Of a DNA stretch of 64,000 bases, positions 25,771-34,494 are shown piece by piece. Numbering within the stretch: the stretch's first letter is position 1; each line of letters starts with the position of its first letter. The stretch spans positions 1-64,000 of the forward strand of contig JABJIE010000046.1 of the NCBI GenBank assembly GCA_018661505.1, written 5' to 3'. The translations under genes were made by a program, and so were the position numbers. The notes beneath the pieces were generated by a model, which made no database searches, had not been told where the DNA came from, and saw only the letters and a program-made list of their open reading frames with translations. Origin of the DNA: Lentimicrobiaceae bacterium. Lineage in GTDB: Bacteria; Bacteroidota; Bacteroidia; Bacteroidales; F082.

Positions 25771-28700
25771 ATGAAACAATTTACTCTAAGTTTAATTTTC
25801 TTGGTAACAACAAGCCTTTTTTCATTCGCTGACAATTGGATTCAAGTTAATACATCTAATGGTGAAGTTGATGAAGCACAGCTTGTATCATCAACAATAA
25901 CAAACTCAACCATTAGTTTTACCCTCGATGGATTTTGGTATGAAGAAATTCAGACAAGTCGGGGAGTAGCATGGAAATTAAAAACACGAAATGGATCGCC
26001 AATACTTAAAAGTGGATCACCAGACCTTCCTCTTTATGCCACATCCTTAATAATTCCGAACAATGCTCAAATGGAGATCAAGGTTGTTTCATCCAAATAT
26101 ACTGAATACATGGATGTTCTTATTGCACCTTCAAAGGGTAATTTATTAAGAACTACTGATCCTAAAACTGTGGACTATGAGTATGGCAAGCAATATGGAG
26201 TAGATACATATTATCCCTCTGAATTGGGATCTTTAAGAGAGCCATATGTGGTTAGAGATTATCGTGGACAGACCCTGCTAATTCAACCAATTCATTATAA
26301 CCCCATTACCAAAACACTTAGAGTATATTATGATATTGTATTGGAAGTAAACGAAGTGGGAACTTCTGTTATTAATATTCTTAATGATGAACCAAAACCA
26401 ACCAATAGAATATTTGAAAATATCTATAATCGTCATTTTTTAAATTTTAACTCTTCCTCAAGATATACACCAGTGGAAGAAACGGGTAATATGCTGATTA
26501 TATCACATGTTGATTTTATGGATGAGATGCAGCCGTTTATCGACTGGAAAATAATGTCGGGCACTCCTGTTGAAATTGTTGATGTTGCATCAATAGGTAA
26601 CTCAGCAGCCATAAAGCAGTACATAGAAGACTATTATAACAACAATGGATTAACATTTGTAATACTTGTTGGAGATGCACAACAGGTGCCAACTACAATA
26701 ACTGGAGGAAATGATTCGGACGTTGCATACTCTTATGTTGCCGGTAATGACCATTATCCAGATTTATTTGTAGGAAGATTTTCTGCAGAAGCAGAAGTTC
26801 ATGTAGTAACACAAGTACAAAGAGTATTGGATTACGAGAAATATCCAATTAGTGATACTTCCTGGTATAGCAAATCGATAGGAATAGCATCCAATCAAGG
26901 ACCTGGTGATGATGGCGAAATGGATTATCAACATCTTCGTAACATTGCTGATTTGAACCTACTTCCCTTTACTTATAACTATGCGTATGAATTTTTCGAT
27001 GGCAGTCAAGGTGGAAATGATGCAAGTGGAAATCCTTCTCCTTCAATTGTTGCAGATGCAATAAATTCAGGAGCAACAATAATAAATTACACTGGTCATG
27101 GTAGTGCCTCTTCATGGGGAACTTCCGGTTTTTCAAACAACAATATTTCAAACCTAACCAATTCGGGTAAACTACCCTTCATTTTTTCTGTGGCATGTGT
27201 AAATGGTGATTTTGTTGGCGGTACTTGCTTTGCAGAGGTATGGTTACGTTCTGAACATAATAGTCAACCATCGGGAGCAATAGCCGCTTTGATGTCAACA
27301 ATTAACCAAAGTTGGAACCCTCCAATGCGTGGACAGGATGAGATGAATGACATACTAACTGAAACATATTCCGATAACATCAAAAGAACATTTGGAGGAA
27401 TATCGATGAATGGGTGCATGAACATGAATGACGTATATGGATCTGGAGGTTATGAAATGACAGATACATGGACATGCTTTGGAGATCCTTCAGTGGAAAT
27501 CAGAACTGCAGCACCCGAAGACTTAACAGTAACACATCCCTTATCAATATTTTTAGGATCTACGTCTTTAATTGTTAATTGTGACACAGATGGCGCTCTT
27601 GCCACTCTCAGTATGGATGGAAATATAATAGGTTCTGCAATTGCATCAGGAGGAGTTGCTACAATAGAGTTTGATGCATTAACTGATATTGGAACAGCAG
27701 ATATTGTTGTTACATCATTTAATTACATTCCTTATATCTCAACCGTTGATATTGTGCCTGCTGAAGGACCATTTGTAGTATATGCCAATAATGTAATCAA
27801 TGATATATTGGGAAATAATGATGGCTTGATGGACTATGCAGAGAATATTCAATTAACAATTGGGTTGACAAACATTGGTGTTGAAGATGCTTTGGATGTT
27901 AACGCAACACTTACCACAACAAGTGCTTATGTTGAAATTACAACTAGCGAAGTAAGCTATGGAGACATTATTGCCAGCGATACCATATCAATTATTGATG
28001 GGTTTGCTTTTAATGTATCAAATGATATCCCCGATGAAATAATAGTTAATTTTACAGTAACAGCAGTTGATCAAGACGGTATTATTTGGGAGTCTGGTCT
28101 CATGCTTACAGGGCACTCACCAAAACTTGTTTTTTCAGGGTTCGTTATAGATGATTCAAACGGAAATAATAACGGTAAACCAGATCCAGGTGAAACGTTT
28201 GACATTATTGTTGATGTAGCAAATGAAGGCTCATCGGATGCATATAACGGATTAGCAAATTTAACGTCTTCCAATCAGTATGTATCAATAAATTCAGATC
28301 CTCAAGCAATGGGGGATATCATGGGAGGAGAAACTAATCAAGCGACCTTTAGCGTGACTGCTGACGGAGATACGCCAGAGGGTACCTCAGCTTTTTTCGA
28401 GCTAATGATAATTGCAGATAATGATATTTCTGGAGAGGGAGAGTTTTTCACAATTATTGGTAAAAAACCCGTGTTAATACTAAATCTTTCAAATAGTATT
28501 TCTGAAGATTCAATGGCAGCATGTTTCACCGAATTGCAAACTGGGTATGATGTTGCTACAAGTTGGACAGATGAAATAAATACTTACACTTCAGTATTTA
28601 TTCTTTTGGGGATGTATCCCAATAACCATATTTTAACGGAGGATGAGGGAGAAATGCTAAAGCAGTATCTTGATGATGGTGGCAGAGTATATATGGAAGG

Positions 28701-29349
28701 TGGCGATACATGGTATTTTGATAGTCCAACTGTTGTTCATCCCATGTTCCATATCAACGGAATTGCAGATGGCTCAGGTGACCTAAGCGTTATTTTGGGT
28801 GAAGATGAAAGTATGATGAGTGGTTATATGTTTGAATACTCAGGAAATAATAGCTACGTGGATATATTAGAACCCAAAGATGGAGGAACGCTAATTTTTA
28901 GTAACTCAAGCCCTGAATATGGCACTGGAATTTCATATGAAAATGTAACATATAAAACCATTGGTACTTCCTTTGAATTTGGAGGGATGGTTGATGGAAC
29001 GGGTTCAACAAAAGATGGTGTAATGGCTGAAATTCTTTACTTTTTTGGTATTAATTATACATGGACTGATATAAGCACAAGAAATGAAATTGATAATTTC
29101 GTGGTAACATATCCAAATCCGGTTAATGATATATTATACCTTGGGATAAACCTGAAAGATAATACAGAAGCAAGTATTAAATTACTTGATATACAAGGTA
29201 AAATCATTTTGGAATCAACACATAATGAATATTCAAATGGTAACCAAACAATTTCATTGGACATGAAAAATGTTAAACCAGGTGTTTATTTTATCAACTG
29301 CCTTATAGGTGGCAAATCCGAAACCAAGAAGATTATCAAAATGAGATAA
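25771..29349 (+). CDS. Gingipain-like C25 cysteine protease with ThuA-like C-terminal domain and T9SS signal
   Basis: This 1192-residue paralogue of the preceding protease has a signal peptide (1-20), a propeptide (to about 225, with GSPDLPLYATSLIIP), and a C25 domain (about 230-580). The dyad is His443 in YTGHGSASSWG and Cys476 in SVACVNGDF, 33 residues apart as in known gingipains. Two Ig/CARDB-like modules follow (NNDGLMDYAENIQL, NNNGKPDPGETFDI). Then comes a flavodoxin/amidotransferase-like domain (about 905-1090, KPVLILNLSNS...YLDDGGRVYMEGGD) and a type A sorting domain (TYPNPVNDILYLG...KKIIKMR). It is probably exported by T9SS. It shares its middle modules with the first protease but differs in the C-terminal module, so domains were swapped after duplication (inferred). 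Confidence 0.92.
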   Translation: MKQFTLSLIFLVTTSLFSFADNWIQVNTSNGEVDEAQLVSSTITNSTISFTLDGFWYEEIQTSRGVAWKLKTRNGSPILKSGSPDLPLYATSLIIPNNAQMEIKVVSSKYTEYMDVLIAPSKGNLLRTTDPKTVDYEYGKQYGVDTYYPSELGSLREPYVVRDYRGQTLLIQPIHYNPITKTLRVYYDIVLEVNEVGTSVINILNDEPKPTNRIFENIYNRHFLNFNSSSRYTPVEETGNMLIISHVDFMDEMQPFIDWKIMSGTPVEIVDVASIGNSAAIKQYIEDYYNNNGLTFVILVGDAQQVPTTITGGNDSDVAYSYVAGNDHYPDLFVGRFSAEAEVHVVTQVQRVLDYEKYPISDTSWYSKSIGIASNQGPGDDGEMDYQHLRNIADLNLLPFTYNYAYEFFDGSQGGNDASGNPSPSIVADAINSGATIINYTGHGSASSWGTSGFSNNNISNLTNSGKLPFIFSVACVNGDFVGGTCFAEVWLRSEHNSQPSGAIAALMSTINQSWNPPMRGQDEMNDILTETYSDNIKRTFGGISMNGCMNMNDVYGSGGYEMTDTWTCFGDPSVEIRTAAPEDLTVTHPLSIFLGSTSLIVNCDTDGALATLSMDGNIIGSAIASGGVATIEFDALTDIGTADIVVTSFNYIPYISTVDIVPAEGPFVVYANNVINDILGNNDGLMDYAENIQLTIGLTNIGVEDALDVNATLTTTSAYVEITTSEVSYGDIIASDTISIIDGFAFNVSNDIPDEIIVNFTVTAVDQDGIIWESGLMLTGHSPKLVFSGFVIDDSNGNNNGKPDPGETFDIIVDVANEGSSDAYNGLANLTSSNQYVSINSDPQAMGDIMGGETNQATFSVTADGDTPEGTSAFFELMIIADNDISGEGEFFTIIGKKPVLILNLSNSISEDSMAACFTELQTGYDVATSWTDEINTYTSVFILLGMYPNNHILTEDEGEMLKQYLDDGGRVYMEGGDTWYFDSPTVVHPMFHINGIADGSGDLSVILGEDESMMSGYMFEYSGNNSYVDILEPKDGGTLIFSNSSPEYGTGISYENVTYKTIGTSFEFGGMVDGTGSTKDGVMAEILYFFGINYTWTDISTRNEIDNFVVTYPNPVNDILYLGINLKDNTEASIKLLDIQGKIILESTHNEYSNGNQTISLDMKNVKPGVYFINCLIGGKSETKKIIKMR

Positions 29350-29410
29350 CTCCAAAACGGATAGCTTTTAACTGAGCAATGAAATATCTGTTTGCGCATA
29401 AGCACACTTA

Positions 29411-29617
29411 CTATGCTTCAAAATAAAATAGAGTTTCGATTTTTTCTCCAATTTCCAATGATATTTTCATTGCCAACTCTAGGGAAGGTTTATACTTATA
29501 TTTCTCAATTGAAATTATAGTTTGTCTACTTACACCAACCTTATTACCAAGCTCCTCTTGGGTGAGATTTTTTTGTTGTCTAAATTCTCTGACTCTATTC
29601 TTTAGCCTCACGCTCAT
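29411..29617 (-). CDS. Small Xre/Cro-type helix-turn-helix regulator
   Basis: The 68-residue protein is little more than a Cro/CI-type HTH domain: RVREFRQQKNLTQEELGNKVGVSRQTIISIEKYKYKPSL, followed by a short hydrophobic tail (IETLFYFEA). It resembles YozG-like regulators commonly paired with a small membrane protein. Its start overlaps the stop of the membrane-protein gene by 4 bases (ATGA), so translation is coupled. It probably represses the operon promoter, which lies inside a 19-bp inverted repeat (inferred). Confidence 0.92.
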   Translation of the reverse strand: MSVRLKNRVREFRQQKNLTQEELGNKVGVSRQTIISIEKYKYKPSLELAMKISLEIGEKIETLFYFEA

Positions 29618-30054
29618 GATGTTCTGTATAAGAATAGTTGTATGGATGATTTGATAAAGGTTATCATCACAACGGATACAAGGATGTAAAAAATCAAGTC
29701 TTCAATGCCAATGCTAAAAGCAGGCTTTTTATTAGCCCAAATTGTAAAGGAGATTAGGCCAATTAAAAACACCTCAAAGATAATGTACCCCCATTTATAT
29801 ACTTTTAGTTTTATTAACGAATCTCTTTCATCATTAATAATGTTTTTTCGGCAGATGCTTTCAATGATAATGTATGATACTGTATAGTATATAATGGAAG
29901 CAACAATTATTTCAATAATAAGCCCGGTAAAATCGCTGGGGTCGTTTAAGAGTGCTATTCTGTTTTTATATATTAATGGAATATAAATTATTGCGAATAA
30001 AATACTGTACAGTATTTCTACCATCAACCTCATCTCTTTTTTTGATATTTTCAT
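29614..30054 (-). CDS. Small four-helix membrane protein paired with an HTH regulator
   Basis: The 146-residue protein has four hydrophobic segments (about 12-30, 42-66, 88-108, 116-138). A conserved-looking cytoplasmic loop between helices 2 and 3 contains NDERDSLIKLKVYKWGY, similar to DUF2178-type proteins. No enzymatic motif is visible. It is the first gene of a two-gene operon with the HTH regulator, a recurring arrangement in Bacteria and Archaea in which function is still unclear. Its ATG lies 26 bases from the -7 box. Confidence 0.8.
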   Translation of the reverse strand: MKISKKEMRLMVEILYSILFAIIYIPLIYKNRIALLNDPSDFTGLIIEIIVASIIYYTVSYIIIESICRKNIINDERDSLIKLKVYKWGYIIFEVFLIGLISFTIWANKKPAFSIGIEDLIFYILVSVVMITFIKSSIQLFLYRTS

Positions 30055-30061
30055 ATAAATA

Positions 30062-30119
30062 AATGTTAAGTTTACTTTACAAAGATAGACAATTTTATAT
30101 GTAAAGCAAGCTTAACATT
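30062..30119 (-). promoter_or_regulatory. Operator/promoter of the membrane protein-HTH operon
   Basis: Two 19-bp arms (30062-30080 and 30101-30119) form an inverted repeat with 17 of 19 positions matching and a 20-bp centre. Inside it, on the minus strand, lies a full promoter: TTG (plus CAA 30107-30109), 19 bases, then TATCTTTG (plus CAAAGATA 30080-30087). The -33 element lies inside one arm, and the -7 box touches the other. Binding of a dimer, most likely the encoded HTH protein, would block transcription. Confidence 0.75.
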
Positions 30120-30191
30120 AATATTTTATAATGAGATGAAGTTTTTGAGTTTATTTTCGTTACAAAATAAATGTAATTAAGTATAAAATAA

Positions 30192-32030
30192 CTACTCCAC
30201 GGTAACGGATTTAGCAAGGTTACGTGGCATATCTACATTACATCCTCGCATAACAGCCATGTGGTAAGCTAGTTTTTGTAGGGGAATTGATGCAAGTATT
30301 GGCATTAGGTATTCTGCTGTTTCTGGAATTTCAATAACATAATCAGCAATTTCTCTTACCATGGTATCACCTTCTGTTACTATTGCTATAACTCTACCTT
30401 TTCTTGCCTTAACTTCCTGAATATTGCTAACTACTTTTTCGTAAATACCCAGACGCGGTGCTATGAAAACAACTGGCATGTTTTCATCTATAAGCGCAAT
30501 GGGTCCGTGTTTCATTTCAGCAGCCGGATATCCTTCCGCATGAATATATGATATTTCTTTGAGTTTCAATGCGCCCTCAAGCGCAACAGGGAAATTATAA
30601 CCCCTTCCAAGGTATAGGAAGTTTTCCACATCCTTGAATTTTTTTGCAATCTTCTCCGTAAGCCCATTTGTATTTAAAACCTTCTCCACTTTTGTAGGAA
30701 GAGCCTCCATTTCCATTAATAACTGCATGAATTTGGTACGAGAAAGAGATCCTTTTAATTGAGCTAACCTAAGAGCCATTAGAGTTAAAACAGTCACCTG
30801 TGCAGTAAATGCCTTTGTTGATGCTACTCCTATTTCAGGGCCGGCATGTGTATACGATCCGGCATGCGATGCTCTTGCAATTGATGAGCCCACAACATTA
30901 CAAACACCAATTATTATTGCTCCCTTTTTCTTTGCAAGCTCAATGGCAGCAAGTGTATCTGCAGTTTCACCAGATTGACTTATCGCTATAACCACATCGC
31001 CTTCCTCAATTATGGGATTTCTATATCTGAATTCTGATGCGTATTCAACTTCAACGGGAACTCTTGCAATATCTTCAAATAAATACTCACCAACAAGTCC
31101 GGCATGCCATGAAGTTCCACATGCAACTATAGTTATTCTTTTAGCAGCAAGAATAGTTTGTTCATAATCTATTATACCTCCCAAGGAAACAGTGCCCGTG
31201 GTAGTGTTTAAACGACCACGCATACTATCCCTTATGGACCTTGGTTGCTCATAAATTTCTTTCATCATAAAGTGCTCATAACCTCCTTTTTCAAGCTCGC
31301 TAAGATTCCACTCTAATTCTTCCACATAAGGGGTCTTTTCCTTATTATTAGTTGTTTTTATTTTGAAATCCTCACCTCGAGTAAGAACAGCAATTTCCTC
31401 ATCTTGAAGATAGACTACATTTTTGGTATATTCAACTATGGGAGTTGCATCAGATGCAAGGAAATATTCACCTTCTCCAATTCCAATAACCAATGGGCTT
31501 CCCTTACGAGCAGCTATTAGAGTATTAGGATGTTCATCCGAGAGGATAGCAATAGCATAAGCCCCCACAACCTGATTAAGTGCAATTCTCACAGCTTCAT
31601 CCAATAGTACATTTTCGTTTATACGAATATCTTCAATAAGATTAACCAATACCTCGGTATCGGTGTCAGATTTAAATTGATACCCTCTTTTAACAAGCTC
31701 TTCTTTTAGAATAGCATAATTCTCAATAATTCCATTATGGATTAGTGATAAGGACTTAGATTTTGAGAAATGAGGATGTGCGTTTTTTGTGTTTGGAACA
31801 CCATGAGTTGCCCATCTTGTATGAGCTATGCCCGCTTCACCATCGGTATTTTTATTCTTTATATGATTTTCTAGTTCAGATACTTTACCTTTGGTTTTAA
31901 ATGTTTTAATACTACCATTTAAAATTGAAATACCCGCACTATCATACCCCCTGTATTCAAGTCTTTGTAGACCTTTTATAAGTATAGGTTGTGCTTGTTT
32001 ATATCCTATATATGCTACTATTCCACACAT
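30192..32030 (-). CDS. glmS: Glutamine-fructose-6-phosphate aminotransferase
   Basis: GlmS makes glucosamine-6-phosphate, the first committed step toward UDP-GlcNAc for peptidoglycan and LPS. The 612-residue length is normal. The start MCGIVAYIGYK places the nucleophilic Cys at position 2 (class II amidotransferase domain, about 1-240, with YRGYDSAGI and HTRWATHG). Two SIS isomerase domains follow (CGTSWHAGLVGEYLFE, ISQSGETADTLAA, then ALKLKEISYIHAEGYPAAEMKHGP), and the protein ends in the typical LAKSVTVE. No glmS ribozyme-like leader was seen. It lies downstream of the DUF4270 gene's opposite end in the usual Bacteroidota neighbourhood. Confidence 0.98.
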   Translation of the reverse strand: MCGIVAYIGYKQAQPILIKGLQRLEYRGYDSAGISILNGSIKTFKTKGKVSELENHIKNKNTDGEAGIAHTRWATHGVPNTKNAHPHFSKSKSLSLIHNGIIENYAILKEELVKRGYQFKSDTDTEVLVNLIEDIRINENVLLDEAVRIALNQVVGAYAIAILSDEHPNTLIAARKGSPLVIGIGEGEYFLASDATPIVEYTKNVVYLQDEEIAVLTRGEDFKIKTTNNKEKTPYVEELEWNLSELEKGGYEHFMMKEIYEQPRSIRDSMRGRLNTTTGTVSLGGIIDYEQTILAAKRITIVACGTSWHAGLVGEYLFEDIARVPVEVEYASEFRYRNPIIEEGDVVIAISQSGETADTLAAIELAKKKGAIIIGVCNVVGSSIARASHAGSYTHAGPEIGVASTKAFTAQVTVLTLMALRLAQLKGSLSRTKFMQLLMEMEALPTKVEKVLNTNGLTEKIAKKFKDVENFLYLGRGYNFPVALEGALKLKEISYIHAEGYPAAEMKHGPIALIDENMPVVFIAPRLGIYEKVVSNIQEVKARKGRVIAIVTEGDTMVREIADYVIEIPETAEYLMPILASIPLQKLAYHMAVMRGCNVDMPRNLAKSVTVE

Positions 32031-32109
32031 TATTTTAGTCTGTATTAAATGTAAAGATAATTCAAATTATACATAAACGGGTTATTATTTATGTATTAAT
32101 CAGAGTAAT

Positions 32110-33459
32110 TTATAGATCAGTAAATAATATTTCCAGTTTAATTCCTGTGGTATCAGAACCAAATTGGTTTCCTTTGAAAATAAACCTGTTAGCATTAACA
32201 GGTTCACCTGACACAAATAAACCAAGCCCATTATTTGGTTGAGTGGTATCGTTTATCAATGATTGTATATACCTTGTTATACGGAATTCGTAAGAATTAG
32301 TTATTGAATTGTAATTACCATCAAAATATGCATCTCCCTCATATTCATCCGTTAAAGTATAAAATGATGAGTCTGCACCAATTTTATATAACGCAAGCCT
32401 GGTAGGAGGAGCAAAGAAATTATCATCTTCATAACCAGGAAGTAATAACTTTGCTTCGTTAATGGCCACATTGCCTCTTATTGCCCATTTGTTTATGTGA
32501 GGTAATCTAATAACCGTTTCAATACCCCCAAATCCTTGTAAATAAAATTTCTCCTGACCAAGGGCCGTATCTCCATTTATAACTTGCTCTCTGAGAGACA
32601 ATCCCGCATTATTACGATTGTGCTCATATTTACTAACATTTGCTGTGGCGGTTGTTATTATATAATCATAATTTAAAGAATCAGCATCATCATTACTATA
32701 ATATAGTGTAAGCTTTGTGTCGCTGGAAGATAGAGAGAAGTAAATCAATCTTCCATCATAATCGACAGGTTGGGATTGAATGAACAAACCATTAAAAAAT
32801 TCCCTGAAGTTTTCAGAACTTTCCATGTCTTCCTCTGATGCATTTAGAAGCTTTTCTCCCAAGCTAATATCAAGATCGGTAAGGTTTAATCTAATAACAG
32901 AACTTATGGTATCATCACCAACTACAATGCTATCATTAACACTTGGCAGGAATGATTGATTTGAATAATCAGTTGTTCCAATAGGTAATTGAAGTGTAGA
33001 ATAATAGATACTATCTCTAGATATACCTTCCATCATTTCGTATGTATGAGCATATATCATGGCATTTGTATCACCATAAGAATTAGCATATTTCAATTGC
33101 AGAACCAATGAATCTAAAGTTTTACCTTCTCCAAAATTATGGGCAGGTGCTGAAAGAACAAATTGAGTATAAAAACCAGCAATAGTATTACCAAAAATAG
33201 GATCATTAAGACTACCAAGAGCACTTAATGACATGTGGCTAGTTTGAACAGAGTCAGATAATCTGGAATATGCATAAATAGACGTTGAATCATCGAATGC
33301 CACATTAAGCTTGCTATCTTCTGGCTGAATAACATATCCAATTTGGCCCGGATCCTTGGCACAAGATCCGAGAATGAAAATAATAAGGATTACTAATATA
33401 TTCTTGAACGGGTTGTTTTGTCTTGCTTTTTCCCTAATCCTCTCCAATAATCTTGTCAT
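32110..33459 (-). CDS. DUF4270 outer-membrane lipoprotein
   Basis: The product (about 449 residues) belongs to DUF4270, a family confined largely to Bacteroidota. It has the N-terminal lipoprotein signal (LVILIIFILGSC) and the family start CAKDPGQIGYVIQPEDSKLNV, with SLNDPIFGNTIAGFYTQF after it. The remainder is beta-rich with no enzyme motif. The start ATG at 33459 is the closest one upstream of the signal peptide and overlaps the preceding gene by 26 bases, so the two are translationally linked. Its role is unknown; it sits between the glycogen-synthase-like gene and glmS. Confidence 0.88.
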   Translation of the reverse strand: MTRLLERIREKARQNNPFKNILVILIIFILGSCAKDPGQIGYVIQPEDSKLNVAFDDSTSIYAYSRLSDSVQTSHMSLSALGSLNDPIFGNTIAGFYTQFVLSAPAHNFGEGKTLDSLVLQLKYANSYGDTNAMIYAHTYEMMEGISRDSIYYSTLQLPIGTTDYSNQSFLPSVNDSIVVGDDTISSVIRLNLTDLDISLGEKLLNASEEDMESSENFREFFNGLFIQSQPVDYDGRLIYFSLSSSDTKLTLYYSNDDADSLNYDYIITTATANVSKYEHNRNNAGLSLREQVINGDTALGQEKFYLQGFGGIETVIRLPHINKWAIRGNVAINEAKLLLPGYEDDNFFAPPTRLALYKIGADSSFYTLTDEYEGDAYFDGNYNSITNSYEFRITRYIQSLINDTTQPNNGLGLFVSGEPVNANRFIFKGNQFGSDTTGIKLEILFTDL

Positions 33460-34246
33460 AAAACTCATTATAAGCAACGTAATAGTTCTCATCATCAATA
33501 TAATCTAACATTGGTTTTCCTGATGCTTTAGCATATTCTAAAATTTCAGGGTTTAAATTTTCACTACCCTGAATTAGTGCATCAGAACGATCAATGGCTC
33601 CCTTCATCAATGAAACGAAAGTTCCATCACTATAGTGTTTGAGTTCTTCTTTTGTAAGCCCCTTGGTTACCATTTTTTCGGTAAAGCCATTTTTAAAACT
33701 TTCAGTAAAACCATCATCATATAATGAGAAGATAATTTTTAAGTCACTAAATATAGGGTTATCTTTATATGCAGTGCGAATATATAGAGGTAATAAACTT
33801 GAGAACCATCCATGTGCATGAACTATGTCAGGAGCCCAGCCTAATTTTTTAACCGTTTCAATTACTCCTTTTGCAAAAAATACAGTCCGCTCATCATTAT
33901 CATCAAAAAACTTCTCTTTTTTATCTCGGAATAAAAATTTTCTATGAAAATAATCTTCATTGTCAATAAAATAAACCTGCATTCGTGCCTGCTGAATTGA
34001 TGCAACCTTGATTATTAAAGGATGGTCAATGTCATCAATTATAAGGTTCATACCTGATAATCGAATAACCTCGTGAAGCTGATTTCTTCTTTCATTAACC
34101 AAGCCGTATCTTGGCATAAAGGTTCTTATTTCCTTACCAGCTTCCTGTGTTTTTTGGGGAAGAAAACGTCCTATCCTACTAATTTGAGTCTCAGGTAGGT
34201 AGGGTGTAATCTCTTGATTAACATAAAGGACCCTCTTTTTCTCCAT
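33434..34246 (-). CDS. Truncated glycogen/starch synthase-like protein (GT5 N-terminal domain only)
   Basis: The 270-residue protein aligns with the N-terminal Rossmann half of GT5 glycogen synthases: RVLYVNQEITPYLPE, TFMPRYGLVNERRNQLHEV, PDIVHAHGWFSSLLPLYIRT, and IIFSLYDDGF. Full enzymes have about 470 or more residues with a second Rossmann domain carrying key catalytic residues, which is absent here. The KxGGL ADP-glucose motif at residues 15-25 is replaced by PETQISRIG. Catalysis as a normal glycogen synthase is unlikely. This short form next to DUF4270 is recurrent in Bacteroidota, so it is probably a functional, repurposed protein rather than debris. Confidence 0.88.
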   Translation of the reverse strand: MEKKRVLYVNQEITPYLPETQISRIGRFLPQKTQEAGKEIRTFMPRYGLVNERRNQLHEVIRLSGMNLIIDDIDHPLIIKVASIQQARMQVYFIDNEDYFHRKFLFRDKKEKFFDDNDERTVFFAKGVIETVKKLGWAPDIVHAHGWFSSLLPLYIRTAYKDNPIFSDLKIIFSLYDDGFTESFKNGFTEKMVTKGLTKEELKHYSDGTFVSLMKGAIDRSDALIQGSENLNPEILEYAKASGKPMLDYIDDENYYVAYNEFYDKIIGED

Positions 34247-34274
34247 AGTATTTTTATTAAAAAAATTAAGGATG

Positions 34275-34305
34275 CAAAAATAGTAAAAAAAACGCTATCA
34301 ATCAA
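34275..34305 (-). promoter_or_regulatory. Promoter of the glycogen synthase-like/DUF4270 operon
   Basis: On the minus strand TTG (plus CAA 34303-34305) is followed after 20 bases by TATTTTTG (plus CAAAAATA 34275-34282), a full TTG-N20-TAnnTTTG promoter 28 bases before the start codon. Confidence 0.65.
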
Positions 34306-34494
34306 TTAACATCTTCAATTAGAAGCCCCAGGACCTCTTCTTAAATTTTTTTAACATTATGATTTACACTTAATCAGAATACGTTAAGCGAATGGTATAT
34401 CACTCAGCGGATATTGCATTCGGATATCTACACTTGAACGAAATAATTTAGTATGACAATAAATCTTTGTGTTTATTCACCAAATTTAAATTAC

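Noticed and set aside
34247..34494. A missing gene or RNA between the glycogen synthase-like gene and the S41 peptidase gene
   Set aside because: The 248 bases contain the promoter of the glycogen synthase-like operon and AT-rich sequence; I saw no ORF, tRNA or strong hairpin.
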